Assembly: GCA_964369315.1 (NCBI GenBank)
Contig: CAYJEJ010000001.1
Span: forward strand, 1-64,000
Reading direction: 5' to 3'
From: CAYJEJ01 sp964369315
GTDB taxonomy: Bacteria > Pseudomonadota > Alphaproteobacteria > UBA3830 > JAIRWN01
DNA length: 64,000 nucleotides
Shown here one piece after another: positions 52,958 through 61,920 of this stretch. The position numbers were made by a program, and so were the translations under genes. Numbering within the stretch: the stretch's first letter is position 1; each line of letters opens with the position of its first letter. The notes under the pieces were generated by a model. The model was not told where the DNA came from, did not search any database, and saw only the letters and a list, made by a program, of their open reading frames with translations.

Positions 52958-53815
52958 TTAAGTGTTTTTTTGTTGACGTATGGCGAGCTGTAAAGCATTG
53001 TGCATCAAATAAGCAACGGTCATGGGACCAACGCCACCTGGAACAGGTGATATCGCCTTTGCAACATAGCTCACAGGAAGGAAATCTATATCCCCATAGA
53101 TTTTTTCGTCATGTTCTTTTTTAGATATGCCAACATCGATTACTATCGCACCCTCTTTGACCCAATCTGCTTTAACAAAACATGGTCTTCCAACAGCACT
53201 GATAACGATGTCACCTAAGCGACATATGTCGGGCAAATTTTGTGAATATGAGTGAACGAGACTAACACTGCAGTTGGTTTGTAAGAGCATCTGTGCAAGA
53301 GGTTTTCCAACAATTTGAGACCGCCCTAACACAATGGCGTGCATACCAGCCAAGTCGCTACAGACTGAGCGTAACATGTGCAGCACTCCCATAGGGGTGC
53401 AAGGAAAAACAGTCTCTGGTGCCCCAACGAATAACCTTCCTTGGTTTATGGAGGTGAGACCATCAACATCTTTATCTGGGCAGATGGTGTCAATCAACAA
53501 TCTTGATGGAAGGTGTGCAGGTAAGGGAAGTTGTAATAAAATCCCATTAATTTTTGGGTTTTCGTTCAGTTGGTTGATTAGGGATGTGACCTTTTCTAGA
53601 GAAGTTGTTTTGTCTAGTTCAAATTTTTCAACATTTATTCCAATAGATTCAGCTGTTTTTGTTTTGTTTCGTATATATACTTCACTAGCGGGGTCGTCCC
53701 CTATCTTAATGATTGCGAGGGTGACGTCAATTGACGATACAAGTAACTTTTCTTTTACTAATGCGGTAACATCTTTTGCTAGGGCTCTTCCATCGATAAT
53801 TTCGCTCATAATCAC
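52958..53815 (-). CDS. folD: methylenetetrahydrofolate dehydrogenase/cyclohydrolase FolD
   Basis: 285 residues. YIRNKTKTAESIGI (with the catalytic Tyr and Lys about 48-52), the ILLQLPLPAHL block, DVDGLT, and the C-terminal Rossmann GRSQIVGKPLAQML then PVPGGVGPMTVAYL are all conserved. It interconverts one-carbon folates. ATG two codons in is an alternative start. Overlaps yggT by four bases. Confidence 0.95.
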   Translation of the reverse strand: MIMSEIIDGRALAKDVTALVKEKLLVSSIDVTLAIIKIGDDPASEVYIRNKTKTAESIGINVEKFELDKTTSLEKVTSLINQLNENPKINGILLQLPLPAHLPSRLLIDTICPDKDVDGLTSINQGRLFVGAPETVFPCTPMGVLHMLRSVCSDLAGMHAIVLGRSQIVGKPLAQMLLQTNCSVSLVHSYSQNLPDICRLGDIVISAVGRPCFVKADWVKEGAIVIDVGISKKEHDEKIYGDIDFLPVSYVAKAISPVPGGVGPMTVAYLMHNALQLAIRQQKNT

Positions 53816-54114
53816 CCCAAAAGTTTAACGGCTAACATGCTTAACATATTTCGAACGAACGATATTGTGAGGATAATAATCATGGGCGATATATCAAATC
53901 CGCCAATATTGGGGACAAAACGTCCAACATAATCAAAAAATGGGTCGGTTAACTTGCGTAATAATTCATATGAGCGGCACAAAAACTGATGTTTCATGGT
54001 CAATAAACCAAAGTTAAAAAGCAGCTCTAGTACCACACGCGACATGACTATAAAAGACGCTATGCTAAGAATAGAGTCTAATAATTTAAATAATGGAACC
54101 AATAAAATGTCCAT
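53812..54114 (-). CDS. YggT family membrane protein
   Basis: 100 residues with two hydrophobic segments and the central RSYELLRKLTDPFFDYVGRFVPNIGGFDISPMI block (starting near residue 46), the signature of YGGT proteins, linked to cell division or osmotic tolerance in other bacteria. Placed between xseB and folD in a tight run of genes. Confidence 0.87.
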   Translation of the reverse strand: MDILLVPLFKLLDSILSIASFIVMSRVVLELLFNFGLLTMKHQFLCRSYELLRKLTDPFFDYVGRFVPNIGGFDISPMIIILTISFVRNMLSMLAVKLLG

Positions 54115-54115
54115 T

Positions 54116-54349
54116 CTATGCCTCTATTTTATGTTCTACTAAACTTATTTTCTCGCCATCTTGAATGACTTTGTCTATCCGCAATTTTGCCTCATCGAGG
54201 ACTTGTTGGCAGTGTTTACGAAGTTTGTTGCCCTTTTCGTAAAGCTCAATTGCTTGGTCTAGGGGGGTGTTGCCTTCCTCTAGTTTACGAACTATTGCCT
54301 CGAGCTCTTGAAGGGCTTGTTCAAATTTTAAATTTTTTATCTCTTCCAC
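54116..54349 (-). CDS. xseB: exodeoxyribonuclease VII small subunit
   Basis: About 77 residues from GTG 54349, which has GGTGAG a few bases upstream; a GTG at 54361 is an alternative. The short helical-hairpin FEQALQELEAIVRKLEEG and LYEKGNKLRKHCQQVL are standard XseB. The large subunit XseA is not in the window. One base from yggT. Confidence 0.93.
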   Translation of the reverse strand: MEEIKNLKFEQALQELEAIVRKLEEGNTPLDQAIELYEKGNKLRKHCQQVLDEAKLRIDKVIQDGEKISLVEHKIEA

Positions 54350-54445
54350 GACAGGTCTCACCTATAACACACGCCAAAATTTTAACACAACAATCATGGT
54401 TAAACAAGAAATCACCTGAGCTAATTTCCAGCTTTTATATCAAAA

Positions 54446-55375
54446 TTAATTCGGTTTGTACTTATATCCATTATCTATTGTTGTGTTTGAGTTTAAGTGA
54501 CGGATTACGTATTGCCCGCAGTTGCTACCGATGATGTTTTCTTCCAGATCGCCAATGCTGACTATCAAGTCATATCCATGTTTTTTTAAGTCATCAAACA
54601 GTCTGGAGCTTTGATTATCTTCAGATATCAATGATGAAATATTATTTTTAATGACGCTATGTGTGGGGTTGATGGGCGTGATTTTTATTAAAAATTTTTC
54701 TGGGTCAAAGAAGTTAATTAAGACGTTTGAATCAATCTCTGCATCTTTAGAAAGAGCAAAATTAAGCGTGATTTTTCTATCCCCCGCTCTATAAAGCTTT
54801 TCACCGAAGTGTGCTATTTTAGTGAAGTCCCATTTTTTTATAGGCATAAGCCAATTTCTATAATTTTCATCAGTTGAGTGTATCGAAAATTGCATTTGAA
54901 ACGAACCTTGTTTCATTTCATGAAAAATCGTTAAAAGCTGGTCGAAAAAAACATCACATCCTGCGGGTGCAATGCTCGAAATTGACGGCATATAAGAGCT
55001 TAGAGCATATTTTTTAGGGATATCTTTTATTACGTCTAATACGCTGTTATTGAGTGCAGGCTCTCCCATGCGGGAAAATTGTATTTTAAATTTTTCTACA
55101 GGGACGCTTAACGTCGGATATCTAGACTTAATTAAATAATCGATTTGAAACATCATCTCATCGTAAGAGACCAAACCTTGATAAGTCCCTCCTGCGTCAC
55201 AAAACCGACATTGTGCTGGGCACCCGTAAAGTGTCGAAATCATCAACACCCACTTTTGTTCCCTAGTATTAGGGGGTTGTATAGATTCCACAAATTCGCA
55301 CTGCTTACCCTCATTATTTTCGCCAATATAAACAGTGGCGATTTTATCGTTTCCTATTTTTGAAATTATTTTCAT
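54446..55375 (-). CDS. RlmN/Cfr-like radical SAM protein
   Basis: 309 residues. The 4Fe-4S motif CxxxCxxC is at Cys52, Cys56 and Cys59 (GCPAQCRFC). The SRMGEPALN block matches the GxGEP motif. Near the C-terminus is Cys286 in NCGQY, matching the methylated Cys of RlmN; Cys26 (GKQC) could be the partner Cys. The N-terminal helical domain of RlmN is absent, and it lies in an operon of unrelated function rather than alone. It may modify a small molecule, peptide or different RNA. Four-base overlap with the flavoprotein gene. Confidence 0.72.
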   Translation of the reverse strand: MKIISKIGNDKIATVYIGENNEGKQCEFVESIQPPNTREQKWVLMISTLYGCPAQCRFCDAGGTYQGLVSYDEMMFQIDYLIKSRYPTLSVPVEKFKIQFSRMGEPALNNSVLDVIKDIPKKYALSSYMPSISSIAPAGCDVFFDQLLTIFHEMKQGSFQMQFSIHSTDENYRNWLMPIKKWDFTKIAHFGEKLYRAGDRKITLNFALSKDAEIDSNVLINFFDPEKFLIKITPINPTHSVIKNNISSLISEDNQSSRLFDDLKKHGYDLIVSIGDLEENIIGSNCGQYVIRHLNSNTTIDNGYKYKPN

Positions 55376-56238
55376 AAATTACACTCTTTTTTCAGAAATT
55401 CGTTGATTTTCATTGCCGCCCTCACCCCATCGCCCACAGCGATTGAGCATTGCCTAAACAATCCATTTTTTACATCCCCAGCTTGTTGATAGGCATCAAG
55501 ATTTGGGTAAAGCTTTTTTAAGTTGTTCGAGAGAAATCCATCGTTTGGCTCACGTCCGATAGCAGCGATAATCATATCGAACTGGCGGGTTTCATCAGCG
55601 TTTCTGTGTATCATGATTTTATCCTCACAACTTGTAATTTGCGTTATGCGAAAATTGGCTAAATACTCTATGGAATCAAGGCTTATCGCCCTTTCATAAA
55701 TAACCCCTAGGCTTTTGATTATATCTGTTCTATTTAAAATTGTAATATTGTTTTTTCGGGAAAGGTTTAATGCATAATCAAAGGCGGCGTCTCCAGCACC
55801 GATAATAGCAATATTTTTCCCTTGAATATTTTTTAGCGTCGCAATTTCATAATAAATCCTTGTCAATGCGTTATTATCAATCGGAAAGCCCAAGTTTTTC
55901 TTCGCTTTCGTGCCTGAAGCGACAATGAGAGATTTTGAAACATATGTGTGGTGCAAGGTGTTGATGTGAAAAAATGAATGAGAATAGTCTGCCAAAATTA
56001 CAGTGTCTTTTATCACTGAAACGTCAGAGTTGATTGCAAAACTTTCGAGCTCATGAGCGAATTGTTCACCAGAAATTCCGTTATAATAGTTGGGATAATT
56101 CTCTATTAAATTTGCATTTCTTACCAAACCGCCAACGCAAGATTTCTCGATGATGGCAGACTTGAAACCATATCGTTTTATTTGACATGCTGCGGCTATA
56201 CCAGCAGGTCCGCCACCGATTATTAGACAATCAAACAT
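55372..56238 (-). CDS. FAD/NAD(P)H oxidoreductase, thioredoxin-reductase fold without redox cysteines
   Basis: 288 residues from ATG 56238. FAD motif GGGPAG (8-13), NAD(P) motif GAGDA (147-151) and the C-terminal GD block (SIAVGDGVRAA) fit the thioredoxin-reductase fold. The CxxC dithiol that TrxB carries before the second Rossmann domain is missing, so it resembles ferredoxin/flavodoxin reductases or YpdA-like enzymes. In this operon it could supply electrons to the radical SAM protein (inference). Confidence 0.75.
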   Translation of the reverse strand: MFDCLIIGGGPAGIAAACQIKRYGFKSAIIEKSCVGGLVRNANLIENYPNYYNGISGEQFAHELESFAINSDVSVIKDTVILADYSHSFFHINTLHHTYVSKSLIVASGTKAKKNLGFPIDNNALTRIYYEIATLKNIQGKNIAIIGAGDAAFDYALNLSRKNNITILNRTDIIKSLGVIYERAISLDSIEYLANFRITQITSCEDKIMIHRNADETRQFDMIIAAIGREPNDGFLSNNLKKLYPNLDAYQQAGDVKNGLFRQCSIAVGDGVRAAMKINEFLKKECNL

Positions 56239-56879
56239 TGTTCTTCCCGAGCATATATATCTTTCGCGACACAAACATATGCAAAACCATGTGATAAATT
56301 TAAAACAGACGCCTCATGTAGCCTGAGGGTATATGTCGCGGTGGAATCGACTGGAAAAAAAACCTTATATCCACGCACGAATGCCGAGCGAACAGTCGTT
56401 TCGCAACATAAGTGTGTGGTGACACCTGTGACGACAACAGAAGAGGTGTTGTGTGTTTCTAGTGATTTTTCTAAATCCGTATTAAAAAAAGCGTCATATT
56501 GGGTTTTTGTTATGATAAATCCATCTGAGAGAGGTAATTTTGTGGAAATATTGCTGTATTGCACATTTAATATATCGTTCCACCAAACGCCCATCATTTT
56601 CGCATTATTATGGTTATTCATATGTTGAGTGAAAAAAATAGGACGCCTGTGTGACTTAAAAAAATCTATCAAATGCTTGATATTTTTTACAATTGCTTCA
56701 GAAGATGGAACATGTGCATGAGAGCCCTCTTCGAGGAAATAATCCTGCATATCAACCACTAATAAAGCAGAAGAAAATATATCGAAATCAACTGGGCGTA
56801 TGTAAGGGGTATTTGAGATAATATTCCTTGCAACGGTTTCGATAGAATTACAACAAAAATATTTTTCTTTTATCGCCAT
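56223..56879 (-). CDS. isochorismatase/nicotinamidase-like cysteine hydrolase
   Basis: 218 residues. The catalytic Asp43 (VVDMQDYF), Lys125 (ITKTQYDAF) and Cys158 (VTTHLCCETTVRSA) of the isochorismatase fold are present, with the cis-peptide region before the Cys. Start ATG 56879 has no strong ribosome-binding site. It leads a three-gene operon with a flavoprotein and a radical SAM protein. Substrate unknown; the aromatic-rich N-terminal 30 residues are unusual. Confidence 0.78.
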   Translation of the reverse strand: MAIKEKYFCCNSIETVARNIISNTPYIRPVDFDIFSSALLVVDMQDYFLEEGSHAHVPSSEAIVKNIKHLIDFFKSHRRPIFFTQHMNNHNNAKMMGVWWNDILNVQYSNISTKLPLSDGFIITKTQYDAFFNTDLEKSLETHNTSSVVVTGVTTHLCCETTVRSAFVRGYKVFFPVDSTATYTLRLHEASVLNLSHGFAYVCVAKDIYAREEQCLIV

Positions 56880-56980
56880 GACTATCAAATGATAAGCCTT
56901 TAAAGAATTCTCATCAACTGAAATTTACTTCACCACATAATCAAAGTTACAGTCATTTTTTAAGCACTTAAATATTTGGT

Positions 56981-58675
56981 TTAATCGCCAGAAAAATGTA
57001 TTGGTCTTGGGTCGTTGCTATAGGATTTAAATATTCTTTTATCAGCAGCGTCGATTGTGATGTTTTCATTCGGGACGATATGCACTCTTAAAAAAATCAC
57101 CAGTTCGGTCACATCATTTGTCCTGCTGCGTCCCCTTGTAATTTCACTCAGGACAGGCATCTTGTCTGTTGCGGGGATGCCATAGTTTTTTCTGTCAGTA
57201 TTTTCTTGCATTAATCCGCCCATAATAATCCCTTGTCCAGATTGGACTTTTAGTATGGAATCTATTTCACGCACCTCAACGACAGGCACTTCCGAGCAGA
57301 TGCTGTTTAATATTGATGATAGCTTGGCGGTATCTGTTGTATTGTTTTGTGTCAGTTGGCTAGCCAATACGGATATTGCTGGGTCTTTTTTGACGCTTAC
57401 AACCCTTGAAATGGTCGGTCTGATGGTTAAAATGACCTCGCCAGTTTCTAGGTTGATTGCAGGTTGTACTGCCATGATTAACCCTATTGGCACCGCTTGC
57501 ATTTTGCTCTCTGCTGTGACGTAGTCTCTGGAGGTAGTTGCTGTCTCATTTTTAGTATTGTGCGTGAATTTTATTTGAAAAAATATTTCATTTTTTGCAA
57601 CCTTGAGCACGGCAGTTTGGTTGTTCATAACCGTTATTCTTGGGTTTGAAAGCGTTCTGACACTGCCGAAACCCTCGATAAATTTTAATATACTAGAGAT
57701 GTTTTTACTAGTATATCCGAGGGTATACAAGTTCGCATCACCAGAGAGGATGTTCACTGATGCGTCTTGGATGCTGGCTCCTGTTGGGACGCCAATGATT
57801 TGGCTAGACATTCCCGATTGCCAGTCTATGCCGCTTTTAAATTTATCATTTAGCGTTACTTCAAAAATTTTTGCCTCTATTAACACCTGGGAGGTGGCGG
57901 TCATTTTCAGGGCGTTAATATATGTGCTAATTAGCCTATGCTGGCGTTCAGTTGCTGTTATCGACATCAACCCGCCTTGTTTATGAATTGATACGGGTTT
58001 TTGTAGTCCATGTGGGTCATTGGCATTAATAATTGCATTAAGTGTGAACTCTAACTCCTGCCAAAAGTCGACATTCGTTTCACCTTTTATGGTGTTATTG
58101 GAGCCGTTTATAGTCATATTATCATCTTCTTTTTTATTCTTGCTTTTAAACATATCTGGTGTGGTCGACAGCTCGCTGCTCCCATGCCTCGCCATTGATA
58201 AAAATTGCAAATTATAAAGCTTTAAATACGGTTTATCGGGCTCTATATGAACCGTAGAGCCCTTGATTTTATAGCGTAATTTACTCATCTCACATAAGTC
58301 CGCGATGACTTCAATAAATTGTCTATCTTTTGCATTAAACTCGACAGGAGATTTTATTTTGGATGACACCACAATACTGATGCCGAGCTGTTTTGCAATT
58401 TCTATCAACACTTTGTTGATTGGTGCGGATTCAGAAAAAGAAATGCTCACTTTTGACAAAAATTTTGGGCTTATTGGTTGTTCGTTGGGTAAGATGTTTT
58501 TTATTGGTTTATATTTTTCAGGAGGCAGATAATTTTTTGGCGGTTCGGTTATGGTTGCTAATACTTTTCTTTCAATGGCTTTTTTATCGAGCTCGGTTTT
58601 GCTCATATACTGAGAACAGCTTGCGAGGGATAAGATGATTAAACAAAAGGCGAACAAACTCAGGTATGTTTTCAT
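56981..58675 (-). CDS. secretin lipoprotein (MshL/PilQ-like)
   Basis: 564 residues. Signal peptide with lipobox LASC (Cys20); short N-terminal STN/N-like domains (about 70-200); then the secretin barrel domain (about 260-520) with ATERQHRLISTYINAL, LSNPRITVMNNQTA and QSGQGIIMGGLMQE. The form is closest to MshL-type pilus secretins. The pilins, ATPase and inner-membrane parts are not in the window, so the system it serves is unknown. The next genes are phage-derived. Confidence 0.82.
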   Translation of the reverse strand: MKTYLSLFAFCLIILSLASCSQYMSKTELDKKAIERKVLATITEPPKNYLPPEKYKPIKNILPNEQPISPKFLSKVSISFSESAPINKVLIEIAKQLGISIVVSSKIKSPVEFNAKDRQFIEVIADLCEMSKLRYKIKGSTVHIEPDKPYLKLYNLQFLSMARHGSSELSTTPDMFKSKNKKEDDNMTINGSNNTIKGETNVDFWQELEFTLNAIINANDPHGLQKPVSIHKQGGLMSITATERQHRLISTYINALKMTATSQVLIEAKIFEVTLNDKFKSGIDWQSGMSSQIIGVPTGASIQDASVNILSGDANLYTLGYTSKNISSILKFIEGFGSVRTLSNPRITVMNNQTAVLKVAKNEIFFQIKFTHNTKNETATTSRDYVTAESKMQAVPIGLIMAVQPAINLETGEVILTIRPTISRVVSVKKDPAISVLASQLTQNNTTDTAKLSSILNSICSEVPVVEVREIDSILKVQSGQGIIMGGLMQENTDRKNYGIPATDKMPVLSEITRGRSRTNDVTELVIFLRVHIVPNENITIDAADKRIFKSYSNDPRPIHFSGD

Positions 58676-58756
58676 ACCGAAGTTTTATCAGAAAAATTTA
58701 GTTAAATAAATATTAATTTTTATCGAATTCGTCAAAATATTAATTTGAGGTTAATA

Positions 58757-59545
58757 TTACCTATACAAACCCTTAATTCCTGTCAAAGTCAGAACACCTA
58801 TAAAAAACAAAACTGCAATGAACAAACCTGATATAATAAAAGCAAGAGTTAACAGTTTAGAAGCCTTGTATTTATTGAACAACTCATACAGTTTATAAAT
58901 AATATTATGAACAACAGAGTTTAGGCGTGAAAAAATTGATAATGATATAGTTATTAAAGGAATAAGAAGAAAGCCATACTTAAATTTAACATCGCCATAA
59001 CTATAACTCTTAAACGTCATATAAAAAATGTTAAGGGCTAAAAGAAAAGCTGTAATAAACTTGGGAATATATTTTTTGTAGCAGAAATTAGGGTTGAAGT
59101 TTTTTCTAATCCAAGTTTTTAAAATATTTATGCTTAATATGATAGGCAATAAATGACCTATCATTACTCCAGCTACAACATTTATAGATAGTTTGTCGTT
59201 TGATATTGCCAAAATAAACCATCCCAACAATGATGCTGATACGAAAATAGGTATGGTTATAAGAAAAATATTAAGGTACTTATCACGTAATTCAGGAGCC
59301 GATTTTAATAATATTTTTTTAATAAAACATGCAATTAAAAAAACTATAAAAATAACAAATAAAATAGAACAGAGCCCACATTCTTGTCGACCAAAATCCC
59401 CCACAATCTGATTATTAGTCTGCCCACCTTCAGTTTGTATAGGGTCAACTTGTACTGGTTCATTTTTGTTTTCCTCGTTGATATTAGCGTTGTCTTCGGA
59501 TTGAGACTCATTGCCAAAGATATAGTCATGGATATCAGAGTCCAC
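58757..59545 (-). CDS. membrane protein with acidic N-terminus
   Basis: 262 residues. An acidic, Asn/Glu-rich stretch (1-50) is followed by a Cys-containing turn and about six membrane segments (from about 57 to the C-terminus). No family recognised. Its first 11 bases overlap the end of the phage-like gene, and the first 37 or so residues are repeated in altered form at 61318-61425. Strongly AT-rich, unlike the phage-like gene. Function unknown. Confidence 0.6.
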   Translation of the reverse strand: MDSDIHDYIFGNESQSEDNANINEENKNEPVQVDPIQTEGGQTNNQIVGDFGRQECGLCSILFVIFIVFLIACFIKKILLKSAPELRDKYLNIFLITIPIFVSASLLGWFILAISNDKLSINVVAGVMIGHLLPIILSINILKTWIRKNFNPNFCYKKYIPKFITAFLLALNIFYMTFKSYSYGDVKFKYGFLLIPLITISLSIFSRLNSVVHNIIYKLYELFNKYKASKLLTLAFIISGLFIAVLFFIGVLTLTGIKGLYR

Positions 59546-59603
59546 CGTATTCCACCACTTTGTTTGTTAAGAACTGTTTGTTTGGGTCTTTTAGGTAGAC
59601 TTT
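59433..59603 (-). repeat. direct repeat R1 (171 bp)
   Basis: Spans the end of the phage-like gene and the start of the 262-residue membrane protein. It is about 90% identical to R2 at 61325-61483, with a 12-base length difference inside. Confidence 0.85.
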
Positions 59604-61355
59604 TTGTTTAGTCGTTGGATGTATGTAGTAGAGATTATACCTCGATCCATTGAGGTGTTCGCCTACGACTGTGGCTTTTAGTGTTTCTTTCGATGACCCA
59701 ATGTGTCCGCTCACGTCTACGTTTGCTTGTGATACTCCTTTGGTTTTGAAATACACGACGTTGTAGTCTGGTGTTGTGCAATCTTTGATGTTGATGTTTT
59801 GTTTTGTCCAGTCTTTAATTCTATCTGGTTTGAAGACTAGGTCTGGTTGATTTTTCGTGCACGTGTTTATAGCCAAAGCCGTTATGTTCTTCACGTACTC
59901 AGGTGAGAGGTTGCCTGTTACCTCAGGAGCCATGAACATTAGGTGTCCATCATTTAGAGCGGAAGTGGAGCTCATGCGTTGGACTTCAGCCTTTGCGAAT
60001 GTTTCAGCATCTGATGAGCTTAGCCCTAGCCTCATACCTTCTGCTAACTTATTCCTCAAGAACACGGACGCTTTATGTATGTCATTGCCTCCGACCTCTA
60101 CTGATTGCCAAAACCAAAAGTTTTGGTCGAACATTGCCTTAGCCTTGCTTTCAGCGTCAAACTTCTTGATGGTTTCTCGTTGGTCGTCAGTCAAGCCTGT
60201 TCTGTTTTTCTCGAAGATGATTTGTCTGTATCGTTTAATGTTTTCGTATGTATGGGATTTTGGGTCGTTGGGGTTGAACGATGCCTCGACCATTGTTGCG
60301 AATGCGTTATAGCTTTCGGTGTTGATGGACGAGATGTTCTCAGCTCTTAATCCTTGAGACACTCTGAACGCCCCGACAGCCTCGACCACTTCAGTTGCCC
60401 CGCCATACTTGAAAGCGTTCTCAATCTTCTTGCAGTATTTGTTGAGGTTGGTGTGATACTTAGCACCTTGGATTGCGTACACATTGGCAGTTGGCTCGCC
60501 GTTCTGACCTGACAAGATAGACAACTCATACTCGAATGCTTTGTTTAGTTGTTCATTAGTTAGTCCTGTTTCTGTGTCGGTCTCAGCATGTTTGCACACT
60601 AGTGCGTAATTGTCTTGAGCTTTGAGCGTAGCCTTATCCTTTTGAACCAGTCTAGCCATGAGCTTATTTCTCTGGACTTCCGAGAGGTACTGGCTTCCTA
60701 CGATGTCTTGTTCAGTCAGAGTTCCTTTGACGAGTTGTATCTTAAGTTCAGTCTCTTCGATGTTGGCTCTATTCTTGAGGTCAGCCTCTGCAACTTTCTC
60801 GGCTTGTCTCTCTCTTTTCTCGAGGGACTTGATGCTAGAAGCAACGAACCTCTGAAGGCTTTGACGTTTCTCGGCGGACAGATTGCTAGTATGTTCTTTG
60901 CTATTAAGCAGAGCCATTGCGTTGTAAGGGTCTTTGGAGACATGTCCGAGAATAACGTTCGCGTCGAAGTCTTCAGTAAGCTTCTTCTCGAACTTGTTGT
61001 AGTCACTAGCAGGCAAGATGCCTTTGCAGTTCTCGATGGTTTGTTTGTAGTTGACCCATATTGCGTCTTTGTTTTCAGGTGTATCTCGCAAGATGTTTAG
61101 CATTTGACCGGCTTGTTGCAGTGCGGACTGTCTGGTGTTTGCTACCCGCATAGCGTTTTCCTCCGAGAAGGATTTGTTAGCCCAGTCTTGATGGAGTTTC
61201 ATGGAGAACGTATCTAGTGCCTTAGACACATTGTCGGTGGAAGCGTTTTTCTTTAAGTCGTCTTTATGTTTACCGACTTGACCGGTCATGAACTGCATGT
61301 ACCCTTCACCGGACGGGTTAGACTGTTTGTATAGGGTCAACTTGCACTGGTTCAT
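59535..61355 (-). CDS. phage internal-virion-like protein, 5'-truncated
   Basis: About 606 codons; the first 11 come from a repeat sequence in another frame, so the genuine homology starts at SNPSGEG. That start, GEGYMQFMTG, looks like the final part of a lytic transglycosylase (SLT) domain; the catalytic Glu region that should precede it is missing. The rest is a long helical, Gln/Lys/Glu-rich protein as in internal virion proteins of podoviruses. Codons more often end in C or G than in its neighbours, suggesting transfer. Probably a non-functional phage remnant. Confidence 0.5.
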   Translation of the reverse strand: MNQCKLTLYKQSNPSGEGYMQFMTGQVGKHKDDLKKNASTDNVSKALDTFSMKLHQDWANKSFSEENAMRVANTRQSALQQAGQMLNILRDTPENKDAIWVNYKQTIENCKGILPASDYNKFEKKLTEDFDANVILGHVSKDPYNAMALLNSKEHTSNLSAEKRQSLQRFVASSIKSLEKRERQAEKVAEADLKNRANIEETELKIQLVKGTLTEQDIVGSQYLSEVQRNKLMARLVQKDKATLKAQDNYALVCKHAETDTETGLTNEQLNKAFEYELSILSGQNGEPTANVYAIQGAKYHTNLNKYCKKIENAFKYGGATEVVEAVGAFRVSQGLRAENISSINTESYNAFATMVEASFNPNDPKSHTYENIKRYRQIIFEKNRTGLTDDQRETIKKFDAESKAKAMFDQNFWFWQSVEVGGNDIHKASVFLRNKLAEGMRLGLSSSDAETFAKAEVQRMSSTSALNDGHLMFMAPEVTGNLSPEYVKNITALAINTCTKNQPDLVFKPDRIKDWTKQNINIKDCTTPDYNVVYFKTKGVSQANVDVSGHIGSSKETLKATVVGEHLNGSRYNLYYIHPTTKQKVYLKDPNKQFLTNKVVEYGGL

Positions 61356-61425
61356 TTTTCTTTTCCTCGTTGATGTTAGCGTTGTCCTCGGATTGAAGCA
61401 AAATGTCAGAGATATTATATCCCAT
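61318..61425 (-). pseudogene. truncated copy of the acidic N-terminus
   Basis: 35 codons starting MGYNISDILLQSEDNANINE, then reading to PVQVDPIQTV and a stop. This matches residues 1-37 of the membrane protein encoded at 58757-59545, with its first 18 residues altered. The frame stops at the junction with the phage-like sequence. A C-terminal fragment of a second copy of the phage-like gene (KVYLKDPNKQFLTN..) lies just before it, at 61415-61483. Confidence 0.7.
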
Positions 61426-61483
61426 CGTATTCCACCACTATGTTTGTTAAGAACTGTTTGTTTGGGTCTTTGAGGTAGACTTT
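61325..61483 (-). repeat. direct repeat R2 (159 bp)
   Basis: Second copy of R1. It contains the same gene junction (end of phage-like protein, start of acidic protein), so the phage-like gene is bracketed by two copies of its own downstream junction. Confidence 0.85.
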
Positions 61484-61920
61484 ATGAAAAGCTCCCGCAA
61501 TAAGAGGCAAGTTAAATAAATTTATAGTGATTAAAGCAGAAAGATATTTTAGAAATAATGAGAGGTGTTTTTTGCAAAATTTATAATTCATATTTATAAT
61601 TAAACGTTCTATGTAATATAAAGCTAATATATAATATTATGGTGATGATAACAACACCCAAACGGTTGATTATTCTATGGTGGGGGTCAGGTGTATAATG
61701 GTGAGCGAGAGCTTGTTCGTATGAAGTTTCCTTCCCTTAAAGCCCCTAGAAGATGCAGTATGGGATGTAGACCCAACGTCATTATGCCGGTTTTCAAAGC
61801 AAGTGAATTTTTGTTGAGGAGGCTATTTTTTAGAGCTGTTTTTTCGGTTCTTCTTTCATAATGCTATTTCACTGCTATTAATTCTAAGTCACCTCTGGAA
61901 AGAGCCCAGTATTTTTATGC
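61484..61920. other. intergenic region beside gyrB
   Basis: 437 bases with no convincing gene. It is AT-rich up to about 61660, then more mixed. A plus-strand frame of 56 codons from GTG 61691 to 61861 is open but has no recognisable motif. An AGGAGG lies at 61816-61821 without a following start. Confidence 0.4.

Noticed and set aside
61691..61861. A 56-codon plus-strand frame near gyrB
   Set aside because: No recognisable motif, no support for its GTG start, composition like random translation.
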